Part shown: positions 34,491-47,110 of the stretch, piece by piece
How the letters are laid out: each line of letters starts with the position of its first letter
Numbering within the stretch: the stretch's first letter is position 1
Assembly (NCBI GenBank): GCA_022575985.1
Contig: JAKSXM010000007.1
Coordinates: forward strand, 28,522,501 to 28,586,500
Direction of reading: 5' to 3'
Source: Anagrus nilaparvatae
Lineage: Eukaryota > Arthropoda > Insecta > Hymenoptera > Mymaridae
DNA: 64,000 nucleotides
Program-made: the position numbers and the translations under genes
Notes under the pieces: model-generated
Seen by the model: the letters and a program-made list of their open reading frames with translations, nothing else
Told to the model about the DNA's origin: nothing
The model's database searches: none

Positions 34491-36835
34491 TCTAATTTAT
34501 ACAGATTTCTTAAAAATATTATTCTAAAATAAAAAAATTATAGAATATGTATAATAGTTGGTTTGAAAAAAACGTTTCTGTTCTTTCTGAATTTTGATCC
34601 AGATTGCCATCAATGCTTCTGAACAATTTATAAATGGTCGCCATATCTAGAAGGTTGTGCAGCTATTTATAAGCATTTTTAGCATAACTCTAGAGATCTC
34701 AGAACAAATCGTTGGAATGTTTCGGTACTTATGGGGAAGAAATATATTGGTACAAAAATCAACTTTTGCCAAAAAAATATAAGGACCAGAAAAAGCCTTT
34801 TACGTTAATAATTATATTATACCTATATATATTGATAAATTTTTCTTTATCCACACCCAAATAAAAGTTATTTATACGCATTTACAGAGTCAAAATTGAG
34901 AACTATTGAATCCAAAATGGTCTCAATGTCATATGGAAAGTGTGCAAGTTAGATTATCATGAATAAACTATATAGAAAGAACGTTTTCATTTGTTAAAAA
35001 AATACTCCCGATGATTTCAGTTCGATATCATAGACCTTACGGAACTTGAACTATAGTGAACTTCAATGTTGTGGAATGGGGTTTCTGAGGCCATCTTCCA
35101 AATAACAATCAAAAAGTTTCTATTTGTTCTAATTTTTTTTGTCAAAGTATCTACTTTACATTATCACTATAATCTTTTCGAATAATAGTATATTTAATAA
35201 ATCATGTCCGTTTTTATTAACTAATATTGTGAAATCTTGTATTAGAAAAATTACGGTTTTACGTAAAAAAATGAAACCAACCAGAAGTTTTTTGGTTTAC
35301 TACCAAGGTAGGAGTTGAGACTTAGGAGTCTTTGGAGGTATCGGAAAAATCTGTTAAAAGCATAAAGCGTTCTAGAAAGTTATATGAAGATCCAAAAATT
35401 TAAAATCAAGCATTCCTCATGCCAGCCCTTATTAATCCGAATTACGAAAGCTTCAGCGTACTTTAATAAATAAATGATCATAGTAATCCTTTTTTTTCTA
35501 TTAATTTAATTAGTATAATGTAATAAAAATGTTTTATTTTTTATTCTCGATTAAAAGTACATGCCGAACAGTATAATAAAAAGAGATTTCATTTGTTCAA
35601 GTAGATATACTTTATTATCAATGTATTTTACGAATGAATAAACTCTTATCTGTTATCATATTATTTTTTTAAAACCTGTATTACCTATATAGTTACATCA
35701 TACCTATATTAGAATATATTGCACGAAGAAAAAAAATTCTGCTGATTGAAATAATAAAAATTTATTGAAATTTTTATGTAAAAACGTTTCATGTTGTCAC
35801 ATTTTAAACATTGTAAATTTACCTGTATTTCACGGAAATATTTTTCGTATCACATGTTTTTTGTTAAATAAATATATATATTTCTTTTAATCCTATCACA
35901 TGATCAGAAATTGAAAAAAAAGTGAACTGTTAAACAAAAAGAAAACTCGAGTTAAAAAATTTTCAACTTTAAATTGATTCATATTTTTCCTTATGCACGT
36001 TGCTTCCTTCACGAACCACAAAGTTGAAATTTTCCCACTACTTAAAAACTTTAAAGTAAATACAAACACACAGAAATATTAAATAAAATCACCAGCAAAA
36101 GAAGTAGAGACAAGTATTTTTACCGTCTAGCTCACTTGATCTCACTCAAAATTAAATCAACTTATCTTTATTCTTTAAAAAAAAAAATCGCATGTGGAAG
36201 GGAACGCACGTTCTCTTGCTTTTGTCGAAGAAAACAGAAAACACTCACTTCTGGAATATGTGTAAGTACGTATGCATGTATAAAAGCATAAAGATAACAT
36301 GAAATTACGTGGCTGAGACCATACCAAAGTTTCTTTATATTATTACTTCCAGTATGTATTTATGAATTCTCGAGGCCGTCAGAATATTAAAACTGCTCTG
36401 AATATTTGTATTTTAAAAAATGACCGCTTGTTATTTCTCGTGTTCTCCAGTTGTGATAATTTTTTATTGAACCTTTAACGATTGTGATAGTATTATATTG
36501 TGATAGTAACTCGTTCATTTAGAAGAAGTCAAGAAGTATGGAAAAGAGGTAGTGATTTATTAAAGTTTTTTTTCTTATTGTGCTAATTATGTCTTCAAAG
36601 GTTTATGGTCATGATTTAATAATTATTTGTTATTATGCCAAAGATTTTCATTCTATAATTTTCAAAATATTTATAATAAGTACTTCAATTTTGCAATTTT
36701 ACATTTTTGCATAACAATAAAAATATGACGCATCTTATTTTTCTTTTTTTTATCGAAAAAAATTGAAAATCATATGCAAATTATTGTCAATATAATTACA
36801 AAGTGCGAATATATATATAACATATACATGTTGAG
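34491..36835. other. AT-rich spacer, no gene recognised
   Basis: 2.3 kb without coding signal. Near 36190-36240 and 36500-36545 the composition is less AT-rich and includes gaaaagaggtagtg, which could be a splice donor of a non-coding exon of the coiled-coil gene downstream; this is speculative. Confidence 0.35.
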
Positions 36836-37800
36836 GTCCAGCTTAATCACCGGACCAAAATTTTTTTTAAATTGGTTTTTTTGAGATTTTTGATTTTTAA
36901 GGCTCTGAAAAGAACCAAAACACTTTTTATGTATACATATGATTGGAAAAAGTTTTCTTTTTACCTGGACTACCCGAAAATTTTTTTTTTATTTTGGACC
37001 ACTTACAATTTCATTTTTGGTGGTTCAAATTTTTCAAATTGCCCGGAAGTCAAGTTCGCCATAATTATTTTTGCTGAAATTTTACGAGAATTTTGGCCTA
37101 TGAACAGCTTGTCACAAAAAAATTTTTGAGATGTGGCATTTAAATGAGCGCCCACAATCAATATTTTAGTCTGTCGAAATTAGCCAAGGGGTGGAAATAT
37201 TTTTTTTCTCAATCTCAATCAACGTAGAATCGATATCAATGTAATTTTTTATTAAAATTATCCTAAAAATACCAAAAATTAATTTATACATTAATTGGAA
37301 AAAAAAAAATTTTTTTTAAATTTTTACCCTGTTTTGGCTAATTTGGCAGACTAAAATAATGATTGCGGGCGCTCATTTGAATGTAACATTTCAAAAATTT
37401 TTTTAGTACAAGCATTCTGGAAAAATTTGAGCAAATTTAAATTATAGTGAATTTGATTTTTGGTTAATTTTAAAACTTCAAACCACTAAAAATAACTCTG
37501 GAAGTGGCTCAAAATAAAAATAAATTTTTTTTTTGAGTAGTCCAGGTAAAAAAAAAACTTTCCCAATCATATGAATACATAAAAGGTGCTTTATTTTTGA
37601 GATATTTAAGCTTTTTTAAAGCCCTAGAAGCCCTAAAAATCAAAAATCTCAAAAACGAACAATTTTCGATCATCAGAAATTTTCGCTCAAAATTAATATT
37701 TTTCAAAAATTCCGGTACAAATCAAAGACCTAGAATAAGCCTTTGAGAAAAAAAGTTTGAAAAAAAAGTTTTGGTCCGGTGAGTTAAGGTGAACCTGGAC
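36836..37800. mobile_element. 965-bp inverted-repeat element
   Basis: Left end GTCCAGCTTAATCACCGGACC pairs with the right end complement, allowing a 7-base indel. Inner arms are also inverted: gcgcccacaatcaatatttt near 37150 pairs with its complement near 37370. The ORFs at 36872-37129 (+) and 37509-37706 (-) are mirror copies of the same arm. It sits between AT microsatellites. Confidence 0.75.
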
Positions 37801-37805
37801 ATATA

Positions 37806-37840
<35 letters not shown>

Positions 37841-39946
37841 TATATGAATAATGTAAATTGCATAAAGCAAATATACTAGTCTGACCGTTATTTTGAAAAT
37901 TTACTCAATTTTAAAAAATCTGTTTGCGTGCGTCAAAAAATAGGAGGTTTATGCAAGGCTGTTTTACTTAAATTATAATTGAAAATTTGTTTTTATAATT
38001 GATATTAATTTTACGTCGTACGGATTAATTAAATCACATTTAAGATTAAATTCTGATTCATTGTCTTAATAAAATAACAACAATAGCGATGAAAAAAGTG
38101 GAAGAAGTAAAAAATTTCATGATAACAATTGACGATATATCTTTGGTTTATAATAATAATGATAATAATATTTTATTAAATACTTAGTCATAATGCACAT
38201 AAATTTAAATTCATATTAAAAATACAGGATGCAATCTTTCGCGTTGTTTACTTATTTTCTATATGAGTAGTTCTTAGTTTATCCAACATAAAGGGTACTT
38301 CGAAGTCTAGAATTAAAAAAAAAAATCGACTGGACTGGGTTTAGTATATGAAAGTATGATACCATGCCAACTTTTAAGGTTCTAGGTTCAACGGCTTCGA
38401 AATAGCAGTTATTTTTCGATTTTAATTTTGACATACAGCATACTGCTAAAAAATAATTTTTAAAAATAGGGGTAAAATAGTACGTAAAATTTCCTGCTGA
38501 ATCCAAATTTGCCATAAGTTTTTCGGAAAAAGCCCAAGAAAAGTAGGAAAATCGGAAAAACTAAAAGAAACTTTCAAATCTGAATTTCTCAAAAAGTGGG
38601 ATTTTTTCTTCTTCTAACTGGTCCAGAACTGGTCTTATAAGTTGTGCATTCCCATGTCCTTTTTGTTGGTAAGTAATTTTTAAGGGGTATTATTTTATTA
38701 TTTTTATCGGCCTTTAAAGTACTTAAAACCTCCTTAAAACTCAAAAAACGAGTTTTTAAAACCTTTCATTTGCCGAAATTTTCCATTTTCCAGATTTTAC
38801 GCATACGAGATTAATTCATCTTTGGAAATGAATAATTTAAAAAAATACATGATAAGTAATTAAAATTAATATATTTAAATTAATGAAATCCGCATGAATA
38901 ATTTGATTTTTTTATACAATATTTTAACTTTATTCACCAAACGGAATAAAATTTGATTTTTTATACATTTTTAAAATAAAGAAGTTTATTAAATGATCAC
39001 ATTTCAGAAATAACAGTCAAAAAGATTAATATTCCCAAAGGAACAAAAATTATTTATTCCTGGGAAATGTTTAAAAATAAAATTTTACAGTTTACATAAT
39101 TTTACAAGGTGTTACTTATTTAGAAATCTTTTATTAATCTTTAAAGTGCTATTTGCTACGATAGAATTTGGTGACAAGTAATAAAAGAAAATTTTAGTTT
39201 GTTTTAAATTTTTTTTCGTATTTTTAATTGAAATACATAATATTGTCTTGTGAATCTTAGAAACTAAACAATTATTAAAAATTTTCTTTTTATTTTTAAA
39301 ACATCTGAGAAAAATTTAGTATTTACGAAATTTTCACTCTCGTTTTATGTTAAGATTCAGATTACTAATAGTAAAATCCGCTTACGGGAAATAGGCAAAT
39401 ATTTTACAAACGGCAAGAGGATAATCTCTCAGATATGCTACTTAAATTTTCGAAAATTTTCGTTAGTGCAGATATTTTTAATATGTATTATTTTTAAAAT
39501 AATTAATCTTTGCTTGGTAGTAGTCTGTATAAAAATTATGCGAAATTTACTGGGTACAGTGTGATAAGTTGCAGATGCTTTGCTGAACAGTAAAATAATA
39601 TACTTTTATCAAAAATTTGAAAAAATTATTTTGCCCAGAAAAGTTTTCTTTATAGTTGAATTCATTTAAATTTCAATTTAACCATATATACTTTTAGCAA
39701 ATAAATTTTCTGCTCAAACTATAATAATTAAAAATTTTAAATTGTTTAATTCTGATATAAAGTTCACAATATTACGAATGAAGTAATTTTGTTAATGAAG
39801 TAATTTTATGGTTGACTAAGCTTTGGGTGTGCTTATAATATTCAAAGAAATCAGATACTGATGCTCAAAAACCAATTTATCATATTCATTGCATAAGAAT
39901 TGATGAAAAATTTAAATGAGTCATATTTTTTAAATTGCCTGCGCAG
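37801..39946. other. AT microsatellite then AT-rich spacer
   Basis: Starts with an (at)n run to about 37840. The rest shows no coding pattern. The ORF at 38279-38515 (-) has no recognisable domain. Confidence 0.4.
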
Positions 39947-39959
39947 CCCGTATCGAAAT

Positions 39960-40235
39960 AGTCGATCGACTTTCCGATCGACTTTCCGATCGGATTTCCG
40001 ATCGGAATTTGATCGAATTTCCGATCGAACTTTCGATCGGAATTCCGATCGACACCCCGATCGAAATTTTCGCCGATCGAGTTTCCGATCGAAAAATTTC
40101 GATCGAGTTTCCGATCAAAAATCAAAATTCCGATCGACTTTCCGATCAAAAAATTTCGATCGAAATTCCGATCAAAAATCTAAATTCCGATCGACTTTCC
40201 GATCAAAAAATTTTTATCAAAGTCCCGATTGAGGC
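39960..40235 (+). repeat. CGATCG-rich short-period array (left arm)
   Basis: About 20 irregular repeats of ttccgatcgga and gatcgaattt, mostly 12-26 bases apart. The repeat makes Arg/Ser/Asp-rich ORFs in several frames and on both strands, which are low-complexity artefacts. Confidence 0.85.
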
Positions 40236-41130
40236 ATAATTTTTAAATTTTCATATAAAACAATTTTCCGATTCTCCAAAAAATATGAAATGAGGAACTT
40301 GCCTGGGGATTTTCCAGGTTGAAAAAAACATTTTAATAAATAAAATTTTTCATTTTCTTATCCCAAAATATTTTCAAATTTCCCAATAAGGCGGAACAAA
40401 AAAAATAAAATGTAGAAATATCTATATTAATAATGGTGGTTTTCAAAATTCAGAAAAACGTTTTCAATTATGAAAATTTTCCGATTTTCCAAGATGACAG
40501 ATAAAAAACGAAAAACTTGAAAAAATTAACTTTTTATATTACCTAGGGATTTTCAAGGTTGAAATATGAAATGCCTGAAATTTCTGTCATCTCCTCGAAT
40601 GCCTTCCGGATGAAAATTGACCGTACGACGGAAAGCATATATAATGGAGGCGTAATTTTTAATTCTTCATTCAAAACAATTTTCCAATTTTCCAACATGG
40701 CGGACCAAAAAACATGAAAATAGAAACTTTCTACATTACCTGGGGGTTTTCGGGGTCGAGAAAAACGTTTTTATGAATGCAAATTTTAATTATTTAGCCC
40801 CAACATAGTTTCTAATTTTCCAAGATTGAGGACCAAAAAACATGAAAATAAATCTTACAACATTACCTGGAGGTTTTCGGGGTCGAGAAAAACGTTTTTA
40901 TGAATGAAATTTTTATTTTTTGTGCCAAAATATTTTCCAATTTTCCAAGATGGCGGACCAAAAAACATGAAAATAAATCTTACAACATTACTTGGGGGTT
41001 TTCGAAGCCGAGGAAAAAGTTTTTATTAATGAAAATTTTAATTTTTTAGCCCCAACAGATTTTCCAATTTCCCAATATGACGGGGCAAAAAGCATGAAGA
41101 AGAACTTTCTATATTACCTACAAATTATCA
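40236..41130 (+). repeat. Diverged 120-130-bp foldback modules (left arm)
   Basis: Two blocks, each beginning taatttttaa and carrying ccaagatggcggaccaaaaa, attacctgggggttttc and gagaaaaacgtttttatgaa. Between them is the border module gaatgccttccggatgaaaa, which also borders the 12.4-14.4 kb element. Confidence 0.82.
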
Positions 41131-41514
41131 AGGTTGAGAAATTAGGTAAATCGGATGTATACTATTTGAAAAAGAGTGTAAGCCGATTCAAAAAAGGCAT
41201 TTCAAGTGAAACGCGTTTAAAGTTTTTTTTTAGTATACTTACTTATATGAATATCTTCAAAAACTTTAATATCTCCTATACGCGTTGGAATTTTATTTCA
41301 AAATTGTTTTTACACATTCTTAGATAATTTTTAAATAAAATAAAATAATTTTTAAAAAAATCAAAAATTTTTTTCCGGAAACTAAAATCGCGCCTTAAAG
41401 ATCCTTTTTTTTTTGCATATTTCTGAAAATTAAGCAACTGAATTACATAGTTGTTTTTTTTTTTTTAATTTAATCATAAAGAAAAAAATTACCCTAACAA
41501 AAATATCGGTTTTA

Positions 41515-42560
41515 GCTGGTAAAACCGACACGTCAAAACGACACGTCAAGCCTTACAGTAACGTAACCTAAGAAAGTAGGCTATAATAAAAAACGACACG
41601 TCAAGCCTTACAGTAGCGTAACCTAAGGAAGTAGGCTATAATAAAAAACGACACGTCAAGCCTTACAGTAGCGTAACCTAAGGAAGTAGGCTATAATAAA
41701 ATAACGACACGTCAAGCCTCACAGTAACGTAACCTAAGAAAGTAGGCTATAATAAAAAACGACACGTCATGCCTTACAGTAGCGTAACCTAAGGAAGTAT
41801 AGTCTATATTAAAAAAACAACACGTCAAGCCTTACTCTAGCGTAACCTAAGGAAGTAGGCTATGATAAAAAACGACACGTCAAGCCTTACAGTAGCGTAA
41901 CCTAAGGAAGTAGGCTATAATAAAATAACGACACGACAAGCCTTACAGTAGCGTAACCTAAGGAAGTAGGCTATAATAAAATAACGACACGTCAAGCCTT
42001 ACAGTAACGTAACCTAAGAAAGTAGGCTATAATAAAAAACGACACGTCAAGCCTTACAGTAGCGTAACCTAAGGAAGTATAGTCTATATTAAATAAACAA
42101 CACGTCAAGCCTTACACTAGCGTAACCTAAGGAAGTAGGCTATAATAAAAAACGACACGTCAAGCCTTACAGTAGCGTAACCTAAGGAAGTAGGCTATAA
42201 TAAAATAACGACACGACAAGCCTTACACTAAAATAACCTAAGAAAGTAGGCTATGATAAAATAATCACACGTCAAGCCTTACAGTAGCGTAACCTAAGGA
42301 AGTATAGTCTATATTAAAAAAACAACACGTCAAGCCTTACACTAGCGTAACCTAAGGAAGTAGGCCATAATAAAAAACGACACATCAAGCCTTACACTAG
42401 CGTAACCTAAGGAAGTAGGCCATAATAAAAAACGACACGTCAAGCCTTACACTAACGTAACCTAAGGAAGTAGGCATTTATAAAAAAATAACACGTCAAG
42501 CCTTACACTAGAGTAACCTAAGGAAGTAGGCTATAAGAAAATAACGACACAGCCTTAAAA
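41515..42560 (+). repeat. 56-bp satellite array, forward orientation
   Basis: About 18 units, with the consensus in two halves: cgacacgtcaagccttacag then tagcgtaacctaaggaagta, ending ggctataataaaaaa. A variant (agtatagtctatatt) recurs at about 41791, 42071 and 42296, spaced 280 and 225 bases, i.e. five and four units. Confidence 0.93.
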
Positions 42561-42569
42561 TAACATAAC

Positions 42570-44600
42570 CTGTGTAAGGCTTGACATGTCGTTTTTTATT
42601 ATAGCCTGCTTCCTAAGGTTACGCTTGTGTAAGGCTTGACGTGTCGTTTTTTTATTATAGCCTATTTTCTTAGGTTACGCTAGTGTAAGGCTTGACGTGT
42701 TATTTTTTTATAAATGCCTACTTCCTTAGGTTACGCTAGTGTAAGGCTTGATATGTCGTTTTATTAATATAGCCTCTTTCCTTAGGTTACGCTAGTGTAA
42801 GGCTTGAGGTGTCGTTATTTTATTATAGCCTATTTCCTTGGGTTAACCTACTGTAAGGCTTGACGTATCCTAATTTTATTATAGTCTACTTCCTTAGGTT
42901 ACGCTAGTGTAAGGCTTGACATGTCGTTATTTTATAATAGCCTTTTTCCTTAGGTTAAGCTACTGTAAGGCTTGTCGTGTCCTAATTTTATTATAGTCTA
43001 CTTCCTTAGGTTACGCTAGTGTAAGGCTTGACGTGTCTGTTTTTTTATTATAGCCTATTTCCTTAGGTTACGTGAGTGTAAGGCTTGACGTGTCGTTTTT
43101 TATTATAGCCTACTTCCTTAGGTTACGCTAGTGTAAGGCTTGACGTGTTATTTTTTTATAAATGCCTACTTCCATAGGTTACGCTAGTGTAAGGCTTGAT
43201 ATGTCGTTTTTTTAATATAGCCTACTTCCTTAGGTTACGCTAGTGTAAGGCTTGATATGTCGTTTTTTTAATATAGCCTACTTCCTTAGGTTACGCTAGT
43301 GTAAGGCTTGAGGTGTCGTTATTTTATTATAGCCTATTTCCTTTGTTTAAGCTACTGTAAGGCTTGACGTGTCCTAATTTTATTATAGTCTACTTCCTTA
43401 GGTTACGCTAGTGTAAGGTTTGACGTGTCTTTTTTTTATTTTAGCCTATTTTCTTAGGTTACGCTAGTGTAAGGCTTGACGTGTCTGTTTTTTTATTATA
43501 GCCTATTTCCTTAGGTTACGTGAGTGTAAGGCTTGACGTGTCGTTTTTTATTATAGCCTACTTCCTTAGGTTACGTTAGTGTAAGGCTTGACGTGTTATT
43601 TTTTTATAAATGCCTACTTCCATAGGTTACGCTAGTGTAAGGCTTGATATGTCGTTTTTTTAATATAGCCTACTTCCTTAGGTTACGCTAGTGTAAGGCT
43701 TGATATGTCGTTTTTTTAATATAGCCTACTTCCTTAGGTTACGCTAGTGTAAGGCTTGAGGTGTCGTTATTTTATTATAGCCTATTTCCTTTGTTTAAGC
43801 TACTGTAAGGCTTGACGTGTCCTAATTTTATTATAGTCTACTTTCTTAGGTTACGCTAGTGTAAGGCTTGACATGTCGTTATTTTATAATAGCATTTTTC
43901 CTTAGGTTAAGCTACTGTAAGGCTTGACGTGTCCTAATTTTATTATAATCTACTTCCTTAGGTTACGCTAGTGTAAGGTTTGACGTGTCGTTTTTTTATT
44001 ATAGCCTATTTTCTTAGGTTACGCTAGTGTAAAGCTTGACGTGTTATTTTTTTATTATAGCCTATTTTCTTAGGTTACGCTAGTGAAAGGCTTGACGTGT
44101 CGTTTTTTTATTATAGCCTATTTTCTTAGGTTAGGCTAGTTTATGGCTTGACGTGTTATTTTCTTATAAATCACTACTTCTTTAGGTTACGCTAGTGTAA
44201 GGCTTGATATGTCGTTTTTTTAATATAGCCTACTTCCTTAGGTTACGCTTGTGTAAGGCTTGATATGTCGTTTTTTTAATATAGCCTACTTCCTTAGGTT
44301 ACACTAGTGTAAGGCTTGAGGTGTCGTTATTTTATTATAGCCTATTTCCTTGGGTTAAGCTACTGTAAGGCTTGACGTGTCCTAATTTTATTATAGTCTA
44401 CTTCCTTAGGTTACGCTAGTGTAAGGCTTGACGTGTCGTTATTTTATTATAGCCTGTTTCCTTAGGTTACGCTACTGTAAGGCTTGACGTGTCGTTTCTA
44501 TTATAGCCTACTTCCTTAGGTTACCCTACTGTAAGGCTTGACGTGTCGTTTTTATTATAGCCCACTTCCTTAGGTTACGCTATTGTAAAGCTTGTCGTTT
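42570..44600 (-). repeat. 56-bp satellite array, inverted orientation, with higher-order repeats
   Basis: About 36 units in reverse orientation (cttccttaggttacgctagt, gtaaggcttgacgtgtcg). A distinctive variant acgtgtctgttttttt recurs at 43031 and 43479, 448 bases (eight units) apart, and neighbouring variants follow in the same order, showing a higher-order repeat. Confidence 0.92.
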
Positions 44601-44601
44601 T

Positions 44602-45110
44602 AACATGGAACATGTTTATAGGGAGGGGGTACTTCGGAATTGGAAAATTAAGGGGGGGGGTCAAATATGTCCCATTTAAGGGGGGTGGTCAAATTTGTCC
44701 CATTTAAGGGGGGGGGGTCAAATTTGTCCCATTTAAGGGGGGTTGTCAAATTTGTCACATTTAAGGGGGGGGTCAAATTTGTCCCATTTAAGGGGGGGGG
44801 GGTCAAATATGTCCCATTTAAGGGGGGGGGGGTCAAATAGGACTTGGAATAATTTCAATTTTGGGACTTAGAATAATTTGGGTTTAGGGACTTAGAAAAT
44901 TTTTTTGATTTAGGGACCTAGAATAATACGCATTTAGGAAATCATAATAGTTTGGGTGTAGAATCTTAACATTTAGTAAAGTTGATTATTACAAATTATA
45001 AAAATAGGAATTTGTATTGTTTTTTGTGTTTCTATGCTGTAAGATTACAGATGTAAGTAAACATGTTCCATGCATTTTGGTTGTGTGTACACAAACCGGT
45101 TATAAGTTTT
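44602..45110 (-). repeat. ACATGTTCCATG repeat family, copy 3, with expanded G-rich minisatellite
   Basis: Inverted relative to the 34.1-kb copy; it runs from aacatggaacatgtttatag to acacaaaccggttataag. The gacccccc phrase seen once or twice in other copies is expanded here (44640-44840) to about seven units of ggggggtcaaatttgtccca. Confidence 0.8.
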
Positions 45111-45256
45111 TTCATTGTAGATCACTTACTTAGGTTAGGTTAGTTTAAGGCTTGTTTTGTGACTTTTTTGTTATACATAACTTCGACATACTTTTAAATA
45201 GAGCAACTTTTTTTCTGATTTCTGAGCCATCAGTTCAAATTTTAAAATTTAATTAT

Positions 45257-45835
45257 CAAGGTTTGGAAAGGGTTAAAATGGCCAATTTCACCCTTCAGAA
45301 CCTGTTAAATGTAATTATTTACATTGTTTTTGAAATTTTCGACTTAAAAAACCTAATTATTTAATTGAATTTAAAAATAATGTCTTTTTTAGATTTATTT
45401 ATATTTTGGGGTATTTGGGGTGTAAATGGACAAATTCAAACCTTTAAACCCGTTGAAAATAATTTAAGACATAATTAACGAGATCATTTCCCACGAAAAC
45501 CGATTAGACCCTTTGAATATTAAAATCTAAGTGATTTTGGAAAAATTTTTGTCCAAGGATTGGAAAGGGTTATAAATGGATAATTTCACCCTTCAGAACC
45601 TGTTGAATTTAATTTTTTACATTATTTTTGAAATTTGCGACCTAAAAAACCTAATTATTTAATTGAATTTAAAAATAATGTCTTTTTTAGGTTTATGTAT
45701 ATTTTGGGGTATTTGGGGTGAAAATGGCCAAATTCACACCTTTGAACCCGTTGAATATAATTTAAGACATAATTAATGAGATCAGCGCCCACGAAAACCG
45801 ATTAGACCCTTTGAAAATTAAAAACTAAGTCTAGG
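45257..45835 (+). repeat. Two-copy 297-bp direct repeat
   Basis: Starts caaggtttggaaagggtt at 45257 and caaggattggaaagggtt at 45554. The copies run in parallel through cacccttcagaacctgtt, ttttggggtatttggggtg and cacgaaaaccgattagaccc. Confidence 0.85.
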
Positions 45836-46724
45836 TTCTTCTTCATGCTTTTTGCCCCGTCATATTGGGAAATTGGAAAATCTGTTGGGGCTAAAAAATT
45901 AAAATTTTCATTAATAAAAACTTTTTCCTCGGCTTCGAAAACCCCCAAGTAATGTTGTAAGATTTATTTTCATGTTTTTTGGTCCGCCATCTTGGAAAAT
46001 TGGAAAATATTTTGGCACAAAAAATAAAAATTTCATTCATAAAAACGTTTTTCTCGACCCCGAAAACCTCCAGGTAATGTTGTAAGATTTATTTTCATGT
46101 TTTTTGGTCCTCCATCTTGGAAAATTAGAAACTATGTTGGGGCTAAATAATTAAAATTTGCATTCATAAAAACGTTTTTCTCGACCCCGAAAACCCCCAG
46201 GTAATGTAGAAAGTTTCTATTTTCATGTTTTTTGGTCCGCCATGTTGGAAAATTGGAAAATTGTTTTGAATGAAGAATTAAAAATTACGCCTCCATTATA
46301 TATGCTTTCCGTCGTACGGTCAATTTTCATCCGGAAGGCATTCGAGGAGATGACAGAAATTTCAGGCATTTCATATTTCAACCTTGAAAATCCCTAGGTA
46401 ATATAAAAAGTTAATTTTTTCAAGTTTTTCGTTTTTTATCTGTCATCTTGGAAAATCGGAAAATTTTCATAATTGAAAACGTTTTTCTGAATTTTGAAAA
46501 CCACCATTATTAATATAGATATTTCTACATTTTATTTTTTTTGTTCCGCTTTATTGGGAAATTTGAAAATATTTTGGGATAAAAAAATGAAAAATTTTAT
46601 TTATTAAAATGTTTTTTTCAACCTCGAAAATCCCCAGGCAAGTTCCTCATTTCATATTTTTTGGAGAATCGGAAAATTGTTTTAAATGAAAATTTAAAAA
46701 TTATGCCTCAATCGGGACTTTGTT
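45836..46724 (-). repeat. Foldback modules (right arm), mirror of 40236-41130
   Basis: Carries the complements ttttttggtccgccatcttg, gaaaacccccaggtaatgt and ttttcatccggaaggcattc in mirror order to the left arm. Confidence 0.82.
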
Positions 46725-47110
46725 AAAAATTTTTTTATCGGAAACTCGATCGGAATTGTAATTTTTGATCAGAATTTCGATCGAAATTTTTTGATCGGAA
46801 AGTCGATCGGAATTTAGATTTCTGATCGGATTTTCGATCGGAATTTTTTGATCGGAAAGTCGATCGGAATTTTGATTTTTGATCGGAAACTCGATCGAAA
46901 TTTTTTGATCGGAAAGTCGATCGGAATTTTGATTTTTGATCGGATTTTCGATCGAAATTTTTTGATCGGAAAGTCGATTGGAATTTTGATTTTTGATCGG
47001 AAACTCGATCGGCGAAAATTTCGATCGGGGTTTCGATCGGAAATTCGATCAAATTCCGATCGGAAATCCGATCGGAAAGTCGATCGGAAAGTCGATCGAC
47101 TATTTCGATA
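46725..47110 (-). repeat. CGATCG-rich short-period array (right arm)
   Basis: Mirror of 39960-40235 but longer by about 110 bases, so copy number differs between arms. Confidence 0.85.

Noticed and set aside
36500..36550. Upstream non-coding exon ending gaaaagag before gtagtg
   Set aside because: A single donor-like site with no other support. RNA evidence would be needed.
39900..40239. Arg/Ser/Asp-rich ORFs resembling SR proteins
   Set aside because: They arise from the CGATCG array in several frames and on both strands, and again at 46735-47125. They are low-complexity artefacts.
41515..44600. CRISPR array
   Set aside because: The whole 56-bp unit is conserved with no variable spacers, the orientation flips, and the setting is eukaryotic. 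It is a satellite.
41515..44600. Telomere-like repeat, because units contain TTAGGTTA or TAACCTAA
   Set aside because: Insect telomeres are short TTAGG repeats in tandem. Here the motif occurs once per 56-bp unit.
44648..44836. Pro/Thr-rich 62-codon ORF
   Set aside because: It is produced by the G-rich minisatellite.
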